8,963 nucleotides of DNA. It comes from JBDHHQ01 sp039586035. GTDB taxonomy: Bacteria; Gemmatimonadota; Gemmatimonadetes; Longimicrobiales; Gaopeijiaceae. Where the stretch lies: the NCBI GenBank assembly GCA_039586035.1, contig JBDHLD010000222.1:1-8963 (forward strand), given 5' to 3'. Below the pieces are notes generated by a model. It did no database searches and was not told the origin of the DNA. It saw only the letters and a program-made list of their open reading frames with translations. The number at the start of each line of letters is the position of its first letter. Position 1 is the first letter of the stretch. The position numbers and the translations under genes were made by a program. Positions 1 to 7,900 of the stretch are shown here, piece after piece.

Positions 1-1
1 G

Positions 2-979
2 ACGCCGTCCATCTACCTGATGATCCCGTTCCTCGAGCGCGAGGGCGGGGTCTGGTTCAGTCGCGGCGGCATGTACTCGGTCGTGGAGGCTTTCGGCACA
101 TACTTCCGGGAGATGGGTGGGCAAATCAGGACCGGCGAGGAAGTCCGTGAGATCGTCGTGGACCGCGGCCGCGCGTCAGGCGTGCGCACAGATGGTGGGC
201 ACTACGCCGCCGACATGGTGGTGAGCAACGCCGATCCAGGGCACACGTACGGGTCGTTGGTGGGCGCCGAGCATCGTAGCCGTTGGACGGACCGGAAGCT
301 GGCGTCCACCGACTGGGCCATGAGCTGCTTCCTGCTCTACATAGGCACCAGGCGGCAATATCCCCAGCTCGAGCACCACACGCTGATCCTGACCGAGCGC
401 TACCAGGGCCTTCTCACCGACATCTTCAAAAAGAAGATCCTTCCCGACGACTTCAGCATGTACCTCCACGCGCCTACCCGGACGGACCCGGACATGGCAC
501 CCGAAGGGGGCGAGAGCATGTACGTGCTGGTGCCGGTGGCGAATCAGAAATCCGGCCTGGACTGGTCGGCGCTGAAGGACGAGTTCGCCGACAAGATCAT
601 CGACTACCTGGAGGACTGGGGCCTCGAGGGCCTCCGTGGGGAGATGGAGGTGCTCCATATCTTCACCCCCGACGACTTCGAGACCGAGCTCAACGCTACG
701 TGGGGTAACGCGTTCGCCATCGAGCCCAAGTTCACCCAAACCGCGTGGTTCCGGCCCCAGAACCGGAGCGAAGACGTGGAGGGCCTGTATCTGGTCGGCG
801 CGGGCACCCACCCCGGTGCGGGCGTGCCCGGCGTGCTACTCAGCGCCGAGACCACGTATGGCTGCATCGCGGACGATGTCGGACTGCCCGACCAGTGGGA
901 CTGGGACGAGCCGGGGCGTGCGGACCTCTCGGAAGACGTGCTTCGAGAGATCGAGACGGCTCTGGTCGGCGAAGGCTGA
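2..979 (+). CDS. crtI: Phytoene desaturase (CrtI-type carotenoid oxidoreductase), 5' end cut by window edge
   Basis: FAD-dependent desaturase/isomerase of the CrtI family, which introduces double bases' worth of conjugation into phytoene-type carotenoids at the membrane surface; the exact substrate and number of desaturation steps cannot be read from sequence. The frame is open from the first complete codon at position 2, so the ATG at 20 is internal and about 170-190 residues (the N-terminal Rossmann dinucleotide motif) lie outside the window; CrtI proteins are usually about 490-520 residues. In the 325 visible residues, numbered from position 2, I see the block GGVWFSRGG (15-23), VVSNAD (73-78), YLHAPTRTDPDMAPEGG (155-171) and the C-terminal family signature GLYLVGAGTHPGAGVPGVLL (261-280), which closes the FAD site. 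About 30 acidic residues follow the signature. The stop is TGA at 977-979, and an acetamidase gene starts 5 nt later, suggesting one transcript. Family assignment is firm; the gene symbol denotes the family, as related CrtN/CrtO-type enzymes are not fully excluded. Confidence 0.92.
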   Translation, partial: TPSIYLMIPFLEREGGVWFSRGGMYSVVEAFGTYFREMGGQIRTGEEVREIVVDRGRASGVRTDGGHYAADMVVSNADPGHTYGSLVGAEHRSRWTDRKLASTDWAMSCFLLYIGTRRQYPQLEHHTLILTERYQGLLTDIFKKKILPDDFSMYLHAPTRTDPDMAPEGGESMYVLVPVANQKSGLDWSALKDEFADKIIDYLEDWGLEGLRGEMEVLHIFTPDDFETELNATWGNAFAIEPKFTQTAWFRPQNRSEDVEGLYLVGAGTHPGAGVPGVLLSAETTYGCIADDVGLPDQWDWDEPGRADLSEDVLREIETALVGEG

Positions 980-984
980 GGCCC

Positions 985-2125
985 ATGGATGCCTTCGCCC
1001 GCTGTCTCCCCTGATCGTCGTCCTGGCCATGTGCCTCGCCGCCGCTCCGGCAGCGGGACAGAGTGAGAGCGGCGCGCTCGAAACCGACCACTTCGTCCCG
1101 TCCACGCCGGAGAACACGAGCTGGGGCTGGTACCCCACCGACAAGGCACCCGTGCTCACCCTCCGCCCGGGAGAGACGGTCCGCATCAACTCACCCACGC
1201 GGGCGCGGTGCAGGACGCGGAGCCCGTCGCGTACCTGGCAGAGCTCGGCGTCGGCCGCGACGAGATCCTCGACGACATGCTGGAATTCTGGGCCTCCAGG
1301 GACGGACGACCGAGGGACGGCCGCAGCGGCCACGTCATCACCGGACCCGTCTTCATCGAGGGCGCCGAGCCGGGTGACGTGCTCGAGATCCAGATCCTGG
1401 AGGTCGAGACCCGCGTGCCGTGGGGCATCAACAACACGAGCCCCCGTGGCGGCGTCTTGTCGCCGAGCTACCCGGGCGCCCGCCCGGACGACGTGGAGCT
1501 GGACATGGCGCCGGCCAGGCACCTGATCCGCACCGGTGAGTCCGGCGGCCGCCGGGTGGCTTTCTTCTCCGACGACATCCAGGTGCCGCTGGCCCCGTTC
1601 TTCGGCATCCTGGCCGTCGCCCCCGATCCGGTCGTGGGGGAGCCGGGCGTGACCGTTCCGGGTGTCCAGGGCTCGCGTCCGCCGGGCGCTTTCGGTGGGA
1701 ACCTGGACGTCAAAGACCTTACGGCCGGAACTTCCGTCTTCCTCCCCGTCTTCCATCCCGGCGCGCTCTTCTTCGTCGGTGACCCCCACAGCGCCCAGGG
1801 CGACGGCGAGGTCAGCGGCACGGCCATCGAGCAGTCCCTGACCGGCGTCTTCCGGTTCTTGGTGCACAAAGACACCCACATCTCTGGGCCGCGGGCCGAG
1901 ACCGACACGCACTACCTGGTCATGGGCATCGATCTGGACCTGGACCGCGCGGCTCGTAAGGCCACGTGGGAGGTCGTCGATTTCCTGGTGACGGAGAAAG
2001 GCATGACGCCGGACAAGGCGCTTTCACTGGCGAGCATCGCCGTGGACTTCCGGGTGAGCGAGGTCGTGGACCTGACCCAGGTCGTGACGGGATTCATCCC
2101 CAAAGAGGTGTTCCTGCACCCATAG
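985..2125 (+). pseudogene. Secreted acetamidase/formamidase family protein, frame broken twice near the N-terminus
   Basis: FmdA/AmdA-type amidase, a family that hydrolyses formamide, acetamide or short amides to ammonia and a carboxylate. Homology runs through three frames. ATG 985 gives MDAFARCLP and then meets TGA at 1012. The frame one base back continues as LIVVLAMCLAAAPAAGQ, a good signal peptide, then HFVPSTPENTSWGWYP up to VRIN near 1190. Homology resumes at CTC 1190 in the next frame (LTHAGAVQDAEPVAY) and runs to TAG 2123-2125. Each join behaves like one missing base. Restoring both gives 380 residues with a signal peptide at about 1-26. The long final frame is clean and holds the family core: HVITGPVFIEGAEPGDVLE (117-135), FFGILAVAP (206-214), GGNLDVKDL (238-246) and GDPHSAQGDGE (266-276). 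A GTG at 1208 could start the third segment alone, but that product would lack the signal peptide and first domain strands. The gene lies 5 nt after crtI, probably cotranscribed. Family is secure; whether the breaks are real or assembly errors is open. Confidence 0.85.
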
Positions 2126-2138
2126 TCCGGCCGAGGCG

Positions 2139-2651
2139 TCAGCGCAGGAGGTCCTCGGGAATCGGATTCTCGGGATCCTCGAAGTCCGTCGTGATCGAGG
2201 CGATCCACCACCGCTCGCCGTCGTGGGCCAGCTCGATGCTATCCAGCCCACGCCCCCGCATGGGCGCTTCCGGCGGACCGAGCCTGGGCTCGAAGATCAC
2301 GAAGGCGTGGGCGATGCTCCCGTAGGACCGGACCGACATGCCGCCGATGGTTTCGGTGAACCCGGTGCTCTCCAGACCGGCATCCCGGTAGAACTCCTCC
2401 CAGTCCCGGATGAAGCCGTCCACGTCCATGACGCGCATCGGCCGGTCCCCACGGGGTGAGAATACGAGAACGGCTTCGTCCAGGAAGACCTCGCGGAACA
2501 TCTCCCAGTCGGGCTCCGGACCGGGCCCGAACGAGACCATGTCGTAGAGCCACTCGATGAGACCCTCCGGCGACCGCGCCGCCTCCTGCACATCGGGTGG
2601 CGGCGAGGCGACGGCCAAGGCGACGGTGAGCACAACCGGGACCAAGATCAT
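2139..2651 (-). CDS. Exported SnoaL/NTF2-like (DUF4440-type) small protein
   Basis: A 170-residue protein with a short hydrophobic N-terminus (MILVPVVLTVALAVASPPPD), probably a Sec signal peptide cut after about residue 16-18. The mature part looks like a cystatin/NTF2-like fold: an N-terminal helix (LIEWLYDMVS, 31-40), DWEMFREVFLDEAVLVFSP (48-66), a helix with FIRDWEEFYRDAG (80-92), then beta strands SIAHAFVIFEPRLG (112-125) and LDSIELAHDGERWWIASITT (136-155). This order of helices followed by strands ending in a W-W-I motif is typical of SnoaL/DUF4440 domains, which bind small ligands or act as minor enzymes; no function can be assigned. The ATG is preceded on its strand by GGGAG about 6 nt upstream, supporting this start. 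It is last in the minus-strand series, separated from the methyltransferase by 132 nt, so it may have its own promoter. Its stop converges on the acetamidase stop with 13 nt between. Confidence 0.75.
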   Translation of the reverse strand: MILVPVVLTVALAVASPPPDVQEAARSPEGLIEWLYDMVSFGPGPEPDWEMFREVFLDEAVLVFSPRGDRPMRVMDVDGFIRDWEEFYRDAGLESTGFTETIGGMSVRSYGSIAHAFVIFEPRLGPPEAPMRGRGLDSIELAHDGERWWIASITTDFEDPENPIPEDLLR

Positions 2652-2783
2652 GGGATCTCCCTATGTGGGTCGTGCCGCCCCCGGCTCCGAGTGGCGGCTA
2701 TGGGACATGGAGCTCAGGCGTTCACCGAGGATCGGCCTCTTGAACGACGGCTGACCCATCAGGAGGTCGCTGGCGCAGACGGG

Positions 2784-3671
2784 CTAGCCCTCGAGATAGG
2801 TTCGCCTGTAGCCCCGTACCGCCCATTCGTGTTCGCGCCTCATCTTCTGCGTCGAAGTCAGAACGTCGAAGTACCAGATCGTGCGCGTCGAGATCTGGCT
2901 GTTCTGGATCCAGGTGTAGCGGAGCGCGTCCTGGACGACCTCGAGAGGCGCGCTCTCGGCGAGCAACGCGCCGAAGTTGTCGAACAGCGTGAAGCGATGG
3001 TACCCGAGCGCGTCGAGCCATTGACACAAATCGGTGAATGCGCGCAGCCGCTCCCGCTGTCGGACCTCGGCTTCGAAGTAGAGCAGCGGCTCCATGTCGG
3101 AGATCGTCCGCTCGCCGGACCTCAGGGCCTCGGGATCGCAGCCGTCGACATCACACTTGATGAGGCTGACGCTGGCGCTCTCGGGCAGGTTCTCGGCGAT
3201 GATCCCGTCCAGGCTACGCTGGGAGACGCGCTCTCCCTCTCGAGCGATGGCAGCCGTCCCCCGCGAGGATTCCAGTCGAACGGTCCCGCCGTCGTCACCC
3301 ACCGCGCTCCTCACGCAGCGAACCGTGGAACCGGCCTGCCTCAGGCGGTCGACGTTTTTCACCAGGATGCGATAGAACTCCTCGGCGGGCTCGACGCACA
3401 GGATGCGTTTGTTCTCGCCTGCAGCGAGCGCCGCGGCCGTGTCACCTACGTTCGCTCCGATGTCCACGATCCAGCCCTCCATCTCCAGCTTTCCGAGCAC
3501 GAGGGGGAATCGATCGTAGAGGGGGTGCTCGGCCTGATACCTAGGCAGAGCGTGGCCGGGGGGTAGAGAGATCTCGACCCCACCAATCGGATAGCTCCGT
3601 ACGGCATCACCTTTCCTGAAGAACCGGCGGCAGCGTTCCGCAATCGCGCTCCAAGCCCTCCTGCCTCGCAC
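2784..3671 (-). CDS. FkbM-family SAM-dependent methyltransferase
   Basis: A 295-residue cytoplasmic class I methyltransferase of the FkbM type, a family that O-methylates sugars, polyketides or other small molecules; the acceptor here is unknown. The SAM-binding motif I is WIVDIGANVGDTAA (67-80), followed by the acidic strand end ILCVEP (90-95), SAVGDDGGTVRL (122-133), and the FkbM core SLIKCDVDGCDPEALRSG (169-186), a variant of the usual I-K-x-D-V-D/E-G block, then LLYFEAEV (196-203). There is no signal peptide, in contrast to its neighbours. About 60 residues after the core carry no recognisable motif and end in a basic stretch (REHEWAVRGYRRTYLEG). The start is taken as the GTG at 3671, only 10 nt after the amidohydrolase stop and with no strong ribosome binding site, so translation may be coupled to the upstream gene. 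A small-molecule methyltransferase in a run of exported hydrolases is an unexpected neighbour; I see no functional link. Confidence 0.85.
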   Translation of the reverse strand: MRGRRAWSAIAERCRRFFRKGDAVRSYPIGGVEISLPPGHALPRYQAEHPLYDRFPLVLGKLEMEGWIVDIGANVGDTAAALAAGENKRILCVEPAEEFYRILVKNVDRLRQAGSTVRCVRSAVGDDGGTVRLESSRGTAAIAREGERVSQRSLDGIIAENLPESASVSLIKCDVDGCDPEALRSGERTISDMEPLLYFEAEVRQRERLRAFTDLCQWLDALGYHRFTLFDNFGALLAESAPLEVVQDALRYTWIQNSQISTRTIWYFDVLTSTQKMRREHEWAVRGYRRTYLEG

Positions 3672-3681
3672 CCTGATCGCC

Positions 3682-4864
3682 CTAGTTCGCCACGTTCTTG
3701 TAGACCACGCCTCCCTTCATGACGAAGACCACCCGGCGAAGCGCGCCGATGTCCTCGGCCGGGTTACCGTCCACGCCGATGAGGTCGGCCTCGAAGCCGG
3801 GCGCCAGCGTGCCGATCTGGTTGGACATACCCAGCGACTCGGCGGCGAGGGACGTGGCCGACACGATGGCCGCCACGGGATCCTGGCCCCCCACCTCGAC
3901 CCGGTAGATGAGCTCCTCCCAGTTCCTCCCGTGACTACCGGCCAGTGCGTCGGTGCCGAAGACGATCTTCAGGTCGGGTCGCTCCAGAGCCATGGAGAAC
4001 ACCTCCCGCATGCCCACGAGGAGCTTCTCCATGTGTTGAAACCCTTCCTCCGTGTAGTTGCCGATGCCGAGGAAGCGCTCCTTGTTGTCCAGGTAGTTCT
4101 GGATGACCAGCGAAGTGTGGGGATCGTAGAACACCCCTGCGGTAGCCATAGCGTCGAGGGCCTCGCCGTTGGCCAGGCCTCCGTGCTCGAGCGTCGTGCA
4201 TTCGGCTCGGGCGGTGCGTAGGGCCGCCTCGGCCGCGTGGGCGTGTACAACCGACCGCACGCCGAGGCGGCGTGCTTCGTCACAGGCAGCCGACAGCTGC
4301 TCCTGGCTGAGGGTCGGCACGCCACCCTCGCGGATGCTCTTGGAGGCGAAGATCTTCACCGCATCGGCCCCGGACTCGACCCGCTCGCGGACCGCGGCAC
4401 GGAGCTCCTCGGCGGTCCCCTCCGTGATCCACTCATAGGTCGTGAGGAGCCGGGAACCCGGTAGGACGCCGCGGGCGATCGCGTCCCGCACCGGTCCGTC
4501 GACGCGTGCGCCCATGCTCTGCACCGTGGTGATGCCCGACATGAGGGTCACGTAGGCGTTTTCGGCCACGTACAGGGCCAGCGTCTCGCGGGACTCGGGG
4601 CTGTCGTCGCGGGCCCTGTGCACCGGGCATGACGGTGAGGTCCGAAAGATCGTACGTGGGCTCCCGAGACACGTCACCGGTGACGCTGACGATGCTGCCG
4701 TCGTCGATCACGAGGGTCGAGGGACCCAACGCCGCGCCCCGCCCGTCCAGCACCTGCCCCGCCCGGATCACCACCGGGTCCTGGGCGAGCGCCAACGTGG
4801 GCAGTGCCAGGAGCGCCGCAAGGACGCTCGGAACCAGCCGCGGTAGGCTTCGTGTCGTCGTCAT
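3682..4864 (-). pseudogene. Exported metal-dependent amidohydrolase (imidazolonepropionase/prolidase-like), internal deletion with frameshift
   Basis: Amidohydrolase-superfamily enzyme of the group often named Xaa-Pro dipeptidase or imidazolonepropionase-like, expected to hydrolyse cyclic amides or dipeptides outside the cytoplasm. Translation from ATG 4864 gives a signal peptide (MTTTRSLPRLVPS, then a hydrophobic run to ALA, about 1-27), the N-terminal beta domain and LTVMPG near 4622. The family then continues LIDxHxH, carrying the first metal-binding histidines. Here that segment is absent, and homology resumes in another frame at VHRARDDSPES (from 4623) and continues to TAG 3682. The remaining ligands are present: lysine in GADAVKIF (codon 4356-4354), histidine in VVHAHAAE (4245-4243), histidine in TLEHGG (4185-4183) and aspartate in FGTDA (3951-3949). 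The lost stretch is probably about 15-30 codons, with length 2 modulo 3. It follows the propeller gene by 40 nt and precedes the methyltransferase by 10 nt. As written the product would be truncated and inactive. Two frames with one clean join make the family call secure; biological versus assembly cause is unresolved. Confidence 0.85.
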
Positions 4865-4870
4865 CGGGCC

Positions 4871-4878
4871 CACCTCCT
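4871..4878 (-). promoter_or_regulatory. Strong Shine-Dalgarno site fixing the amidohydrolase start
   Basis: On the minus strand AGGAGGTG lies 6 nt before the ATG at 4864. This near-perfect anti-16S match decides for ATG 4864 over the in-frame GTG at 4873, which overlaps the site itself. It also indicates that the gene was translated independently of the propeller gene upstream, even though only 40 nt separate them. Confidence 0.7.
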
Positions 4879-4904
4879 CGGATCTCGGGCTCAGTCTCCC
4901 GTCG

Positions 4905-7900
4905 CTATCCCTCCGGCGCCACCAGCACCGTCGTCTCGTCCCAGGGGTCCAGTGGCTCCAGGCCGAGCCGCTCCAGCTCTCCGTTGACCGCGGCCAGCTC
5001 GTTGGCCCAGATCCCGTCCAGCGTCTCGGTGTAGCCCGCCAGCTCGTCGACCATGATCTGGAAGACCTCGCGCATTCCGTCGTTTGGCCTCCCCTCGCCG
5101 CGCTCCACCATGGACAGGAGGTTCGCCAGCCGGTTGTTGACCTTGATGGGGAAGTTCAGGGGATCCTGGTTCGACCGGTTGCGGACCTGGTAGATGTTGC
5201 CCTCCACCTCACCCGCCTTGGTCAGGAAGGCGTGGGCGGCCTCCCGCAGACCCCGGTCGTCGGTGCCCTCCAGGTGCCCCATGAGCTGGGTCCTGGCCCG
5301 GCGGATTTGCACGACCGCCGAGTTCGCCTCGTTCACCTTTTCCCAGATCTGGTGGCTGAAGGCGTACTGGGCGTGGAGGTCCTCATCGGTGACGTCCTCG
5401 ATCCACGGTTGACGCTGGATCTCGACCTGGGTCTCCCTGGCCTGGCCGTCAGCGGTGAGGCGGACCGTGTAGGTGCCGGGGGGCAGCCTTGGCGCGATCG
5501 TGGACCGGACGCCCCAGAGGATCATGCCCGGGAAGGCCACGGCCTGCTGGCTCCGCAGATCCCACTGGACGTGGTTCAGCCCGGCCTTGGCCGTAATGGT
5601 CTGGGGCGCCCACCGGTCGCGCTCCGGCTCGTCGTCGTCCTCGTCCTCCGCGTCCCCGTGCTCCTCGCCCTCTGCGTGCTCTTCTTCCTCCGCCTCTGCG
5701 GCCTCGTGTGCCTCCTCGGCCTCGAAGGTCCGCAGCACCTGGCCGCTCGCGTCCAGGATCTCCAGCGTCGCCTCGTCGGGGGTCGCGGCGAGCCACCACG
5801 ACAGCGTCACGCCCCCCGCCGAGCGGTAGGCCACCGGCGGGTCGAACAGAACCACGTCCTCCGACGTCGTCGTGGGGGTGAGCTGCCTCAGCGGCGCCAT
5901 GTTGTCCAGCACCCAGAAGCCCCGACCGTGGCTGGCGATGGCCAGCTCGTTGTGCTCCACGATCAGGTCGACGACCGGAATGTCGGCGAAGCCCGGGTTC
6001 AGCTCCTGCCAGTTCGCGCCGTCGTCGTAAGAGACGTAGACCCCGTGCTGCGTCGCGGCGTACAGGAGTCCCTCACGATTCGGGTCCTCCCGCACCGCGT
6101 GGACGTAGGCGTCCTCCCGGATGCCGTTCACGATCCGGGTCCACGTCTGGCCGTAGTCGTCCGACTTCCAGATGTGCGGCGCGAAGTCGTCCAGGAGATG
6201 ACGGCGCACGGACACGTAGGCCTTCCCGGCGTGGAACGCAGACGCGTCGATCTGGCTCACGCGGCCGAAGTCGGGCATGTCCGGCGGCGTGACGTTGGTC
6301 CAGGTCTGGCCGCCGTCCCGCGTCACATGAACGAGCCCGTCGTCCGATCCCGTCCAGATCTCGTCGATGTCGACCTTGCCCGGGCCCACCGAGAAGATGG
6401 TGGCGTAGACCTCGGGGCCGTTCATGTCGCCCGTGATGGGCCCGCCCGAGTGTCCCAACGTGCTGGGGTCGGCGCGGGTCAGGTCACCGCTCAGGGCCTC
6501 CCAGCTGTTCCCACCGTCCGTGGTCCGCCAGAGCCGTTGCGACGAGGTGTAGAGGACGTTGGGATCGAGGGTCGAGAAGATGATGGGGAACGTCCACTGC
6601 CACCGCTCGACCATGTCGATGGCCGGCTCGCCCGAGTAGAACCAGGGGTACGGATTCACCTCACGTGCGGTCTGCAGGCGGCGGTTGAACTTGTCGATGT
6701 AGCGGCCGTTGTTCACGCCGGCGTAGTAGACGTCCAGGTCCTGGGGGTCCGGCGCGATGTAGCCCGGCTCACCGCCGCCCACGACGTAGGCCACGTCCAT
6801 GGAGCCCTCGGTGATCGTGGCGGGCTCCCGGCCGCCGAAGCGGAACGGCGCCGGGCCGAAGCCCATCCGGCTGGCGTTCCAGGCCGAAGGCAGGCATAGC
6901 GTGCTGTTATCCTGCTGCGACCCACACACGTGAAAGGGCACATGGGCCGTGGTCACGGCCTTGTAGAACTGGGCCGTGGAGAACTCCTGGTCGGTCCAGT
7001 CGTTGCCGGTGTTGAAGCTCACGGCTCCACCGCCGTCGTTCGCGACCACCAGGTGGGCCGGGTCGTCAGGGTCGATCCAGAAGTCGTGGTCGCCGTGCGT
7101 CCCGTTGTTGATGACCTCCAGCGTCTCGCCGCCATCGGTGGATCGGAAGAGCGACGTGTTCTGCATGTAGACCACGTCCTCGTCCTGGTGGTCGGCGAAG
7201 ACGTGGGTGTAGTAGAACGCCCGCTGCCGGATCCGGCGCTCCTCGTTCACGAGCTCCCAGCTCTCCCCGCCGTCGTCGCTCCGGAACAGGCCGCCGTCGT
7301 CGTTCTCGAACAGCGCGTAGACGCGATTCGAGTTGGCGCTGGAGACGGCCAGGCCGATCCGCCCGACGACACCTTCCTGGGGCATCCCCGGGTTCCGGGT
7401 GATCTCGGTCCAGGTCTCGCCCCCGTCGGTGCTCTTGAACATCCCCGAGCCGGGCCCGCCGGACGACATCGTGTACTCCCTCCGGAAGGCCTGCCACAGC
7501 GACGCGTACATCACGTTCGGGTCGTTCCGGTCGATGACGATGTCGATGGCGCCGGTCTGGTCGTCCCGGTAGAGGACCTTCCGCCAGGTGTCGCCGCCGT
7601 CCGTGCTCTTGAACACGCCCCGCTCCTCACTGGGGGCGCTGTACTTCCCGAACGACGCTACGAAGATGATGTCCGGGTTGGTGGGGTGGATGCGGATCTT
7701 GGAGATCCCGTGGGAGTCTCTGAATCCGACGTGCTCCCACGTCTCGCCCGCGTCCCGACTGCGGTACACGCCGTCGCCCGGCATGATGTTGCCGCGGATG
7801 CAAGTCTCGCCGGTGCCGATGAAGACCAGGTCAGGGCTCGTTTCGCTCACCGCCACGGCGCCCACCGACGCCGCCGTGATCTTGAAATCGGTGATCGGCG

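Noticed and set aside
836..1912. A 358-codon minus-strand open frame opposite the acetamidase
   Set aside because: The plus strand carries clear acetamidase motifs; the antisense product shows no family pattern and only reflects codon bias.
2131..2158. Inverted repeat CCGAGG/CCTCGG between and overlapping convergent gene ends, as a bidirectional terminator
   Set aside because: The stem is only 6 bp with a 16-nt loop, lies partly in the SnoaL-like coding end and has no T tract; expected by chance in this GC-rich DNA.
2674..2698. Inverted repeat GCCGCC/GGCGGC upstream of the SnoaL-like gene, as a terminator or leader structure
   Set aside because: Six paired bases, a 13-nt loop and no T run give too little support; the 132-nt gap otherwise shows only the GGGAG ribosome binding site.
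2691..3566. A 291-codon plus-strand open frame opposite the methyltransferase
   Set aside because: The minus strand holds the VDIGANVGDT SAM-binding motif; the plus-strand product is featureless.
4629..6899. A 756-codon plus-strand open frame opposite the propeller gene
   Set aside because: It is the antisense shadow of a high-GC gene: rich in Val, Arg, Leu, Gly and His without domain pattern, whereas the minus strand gives Asp-box repeats and a signal peptide.
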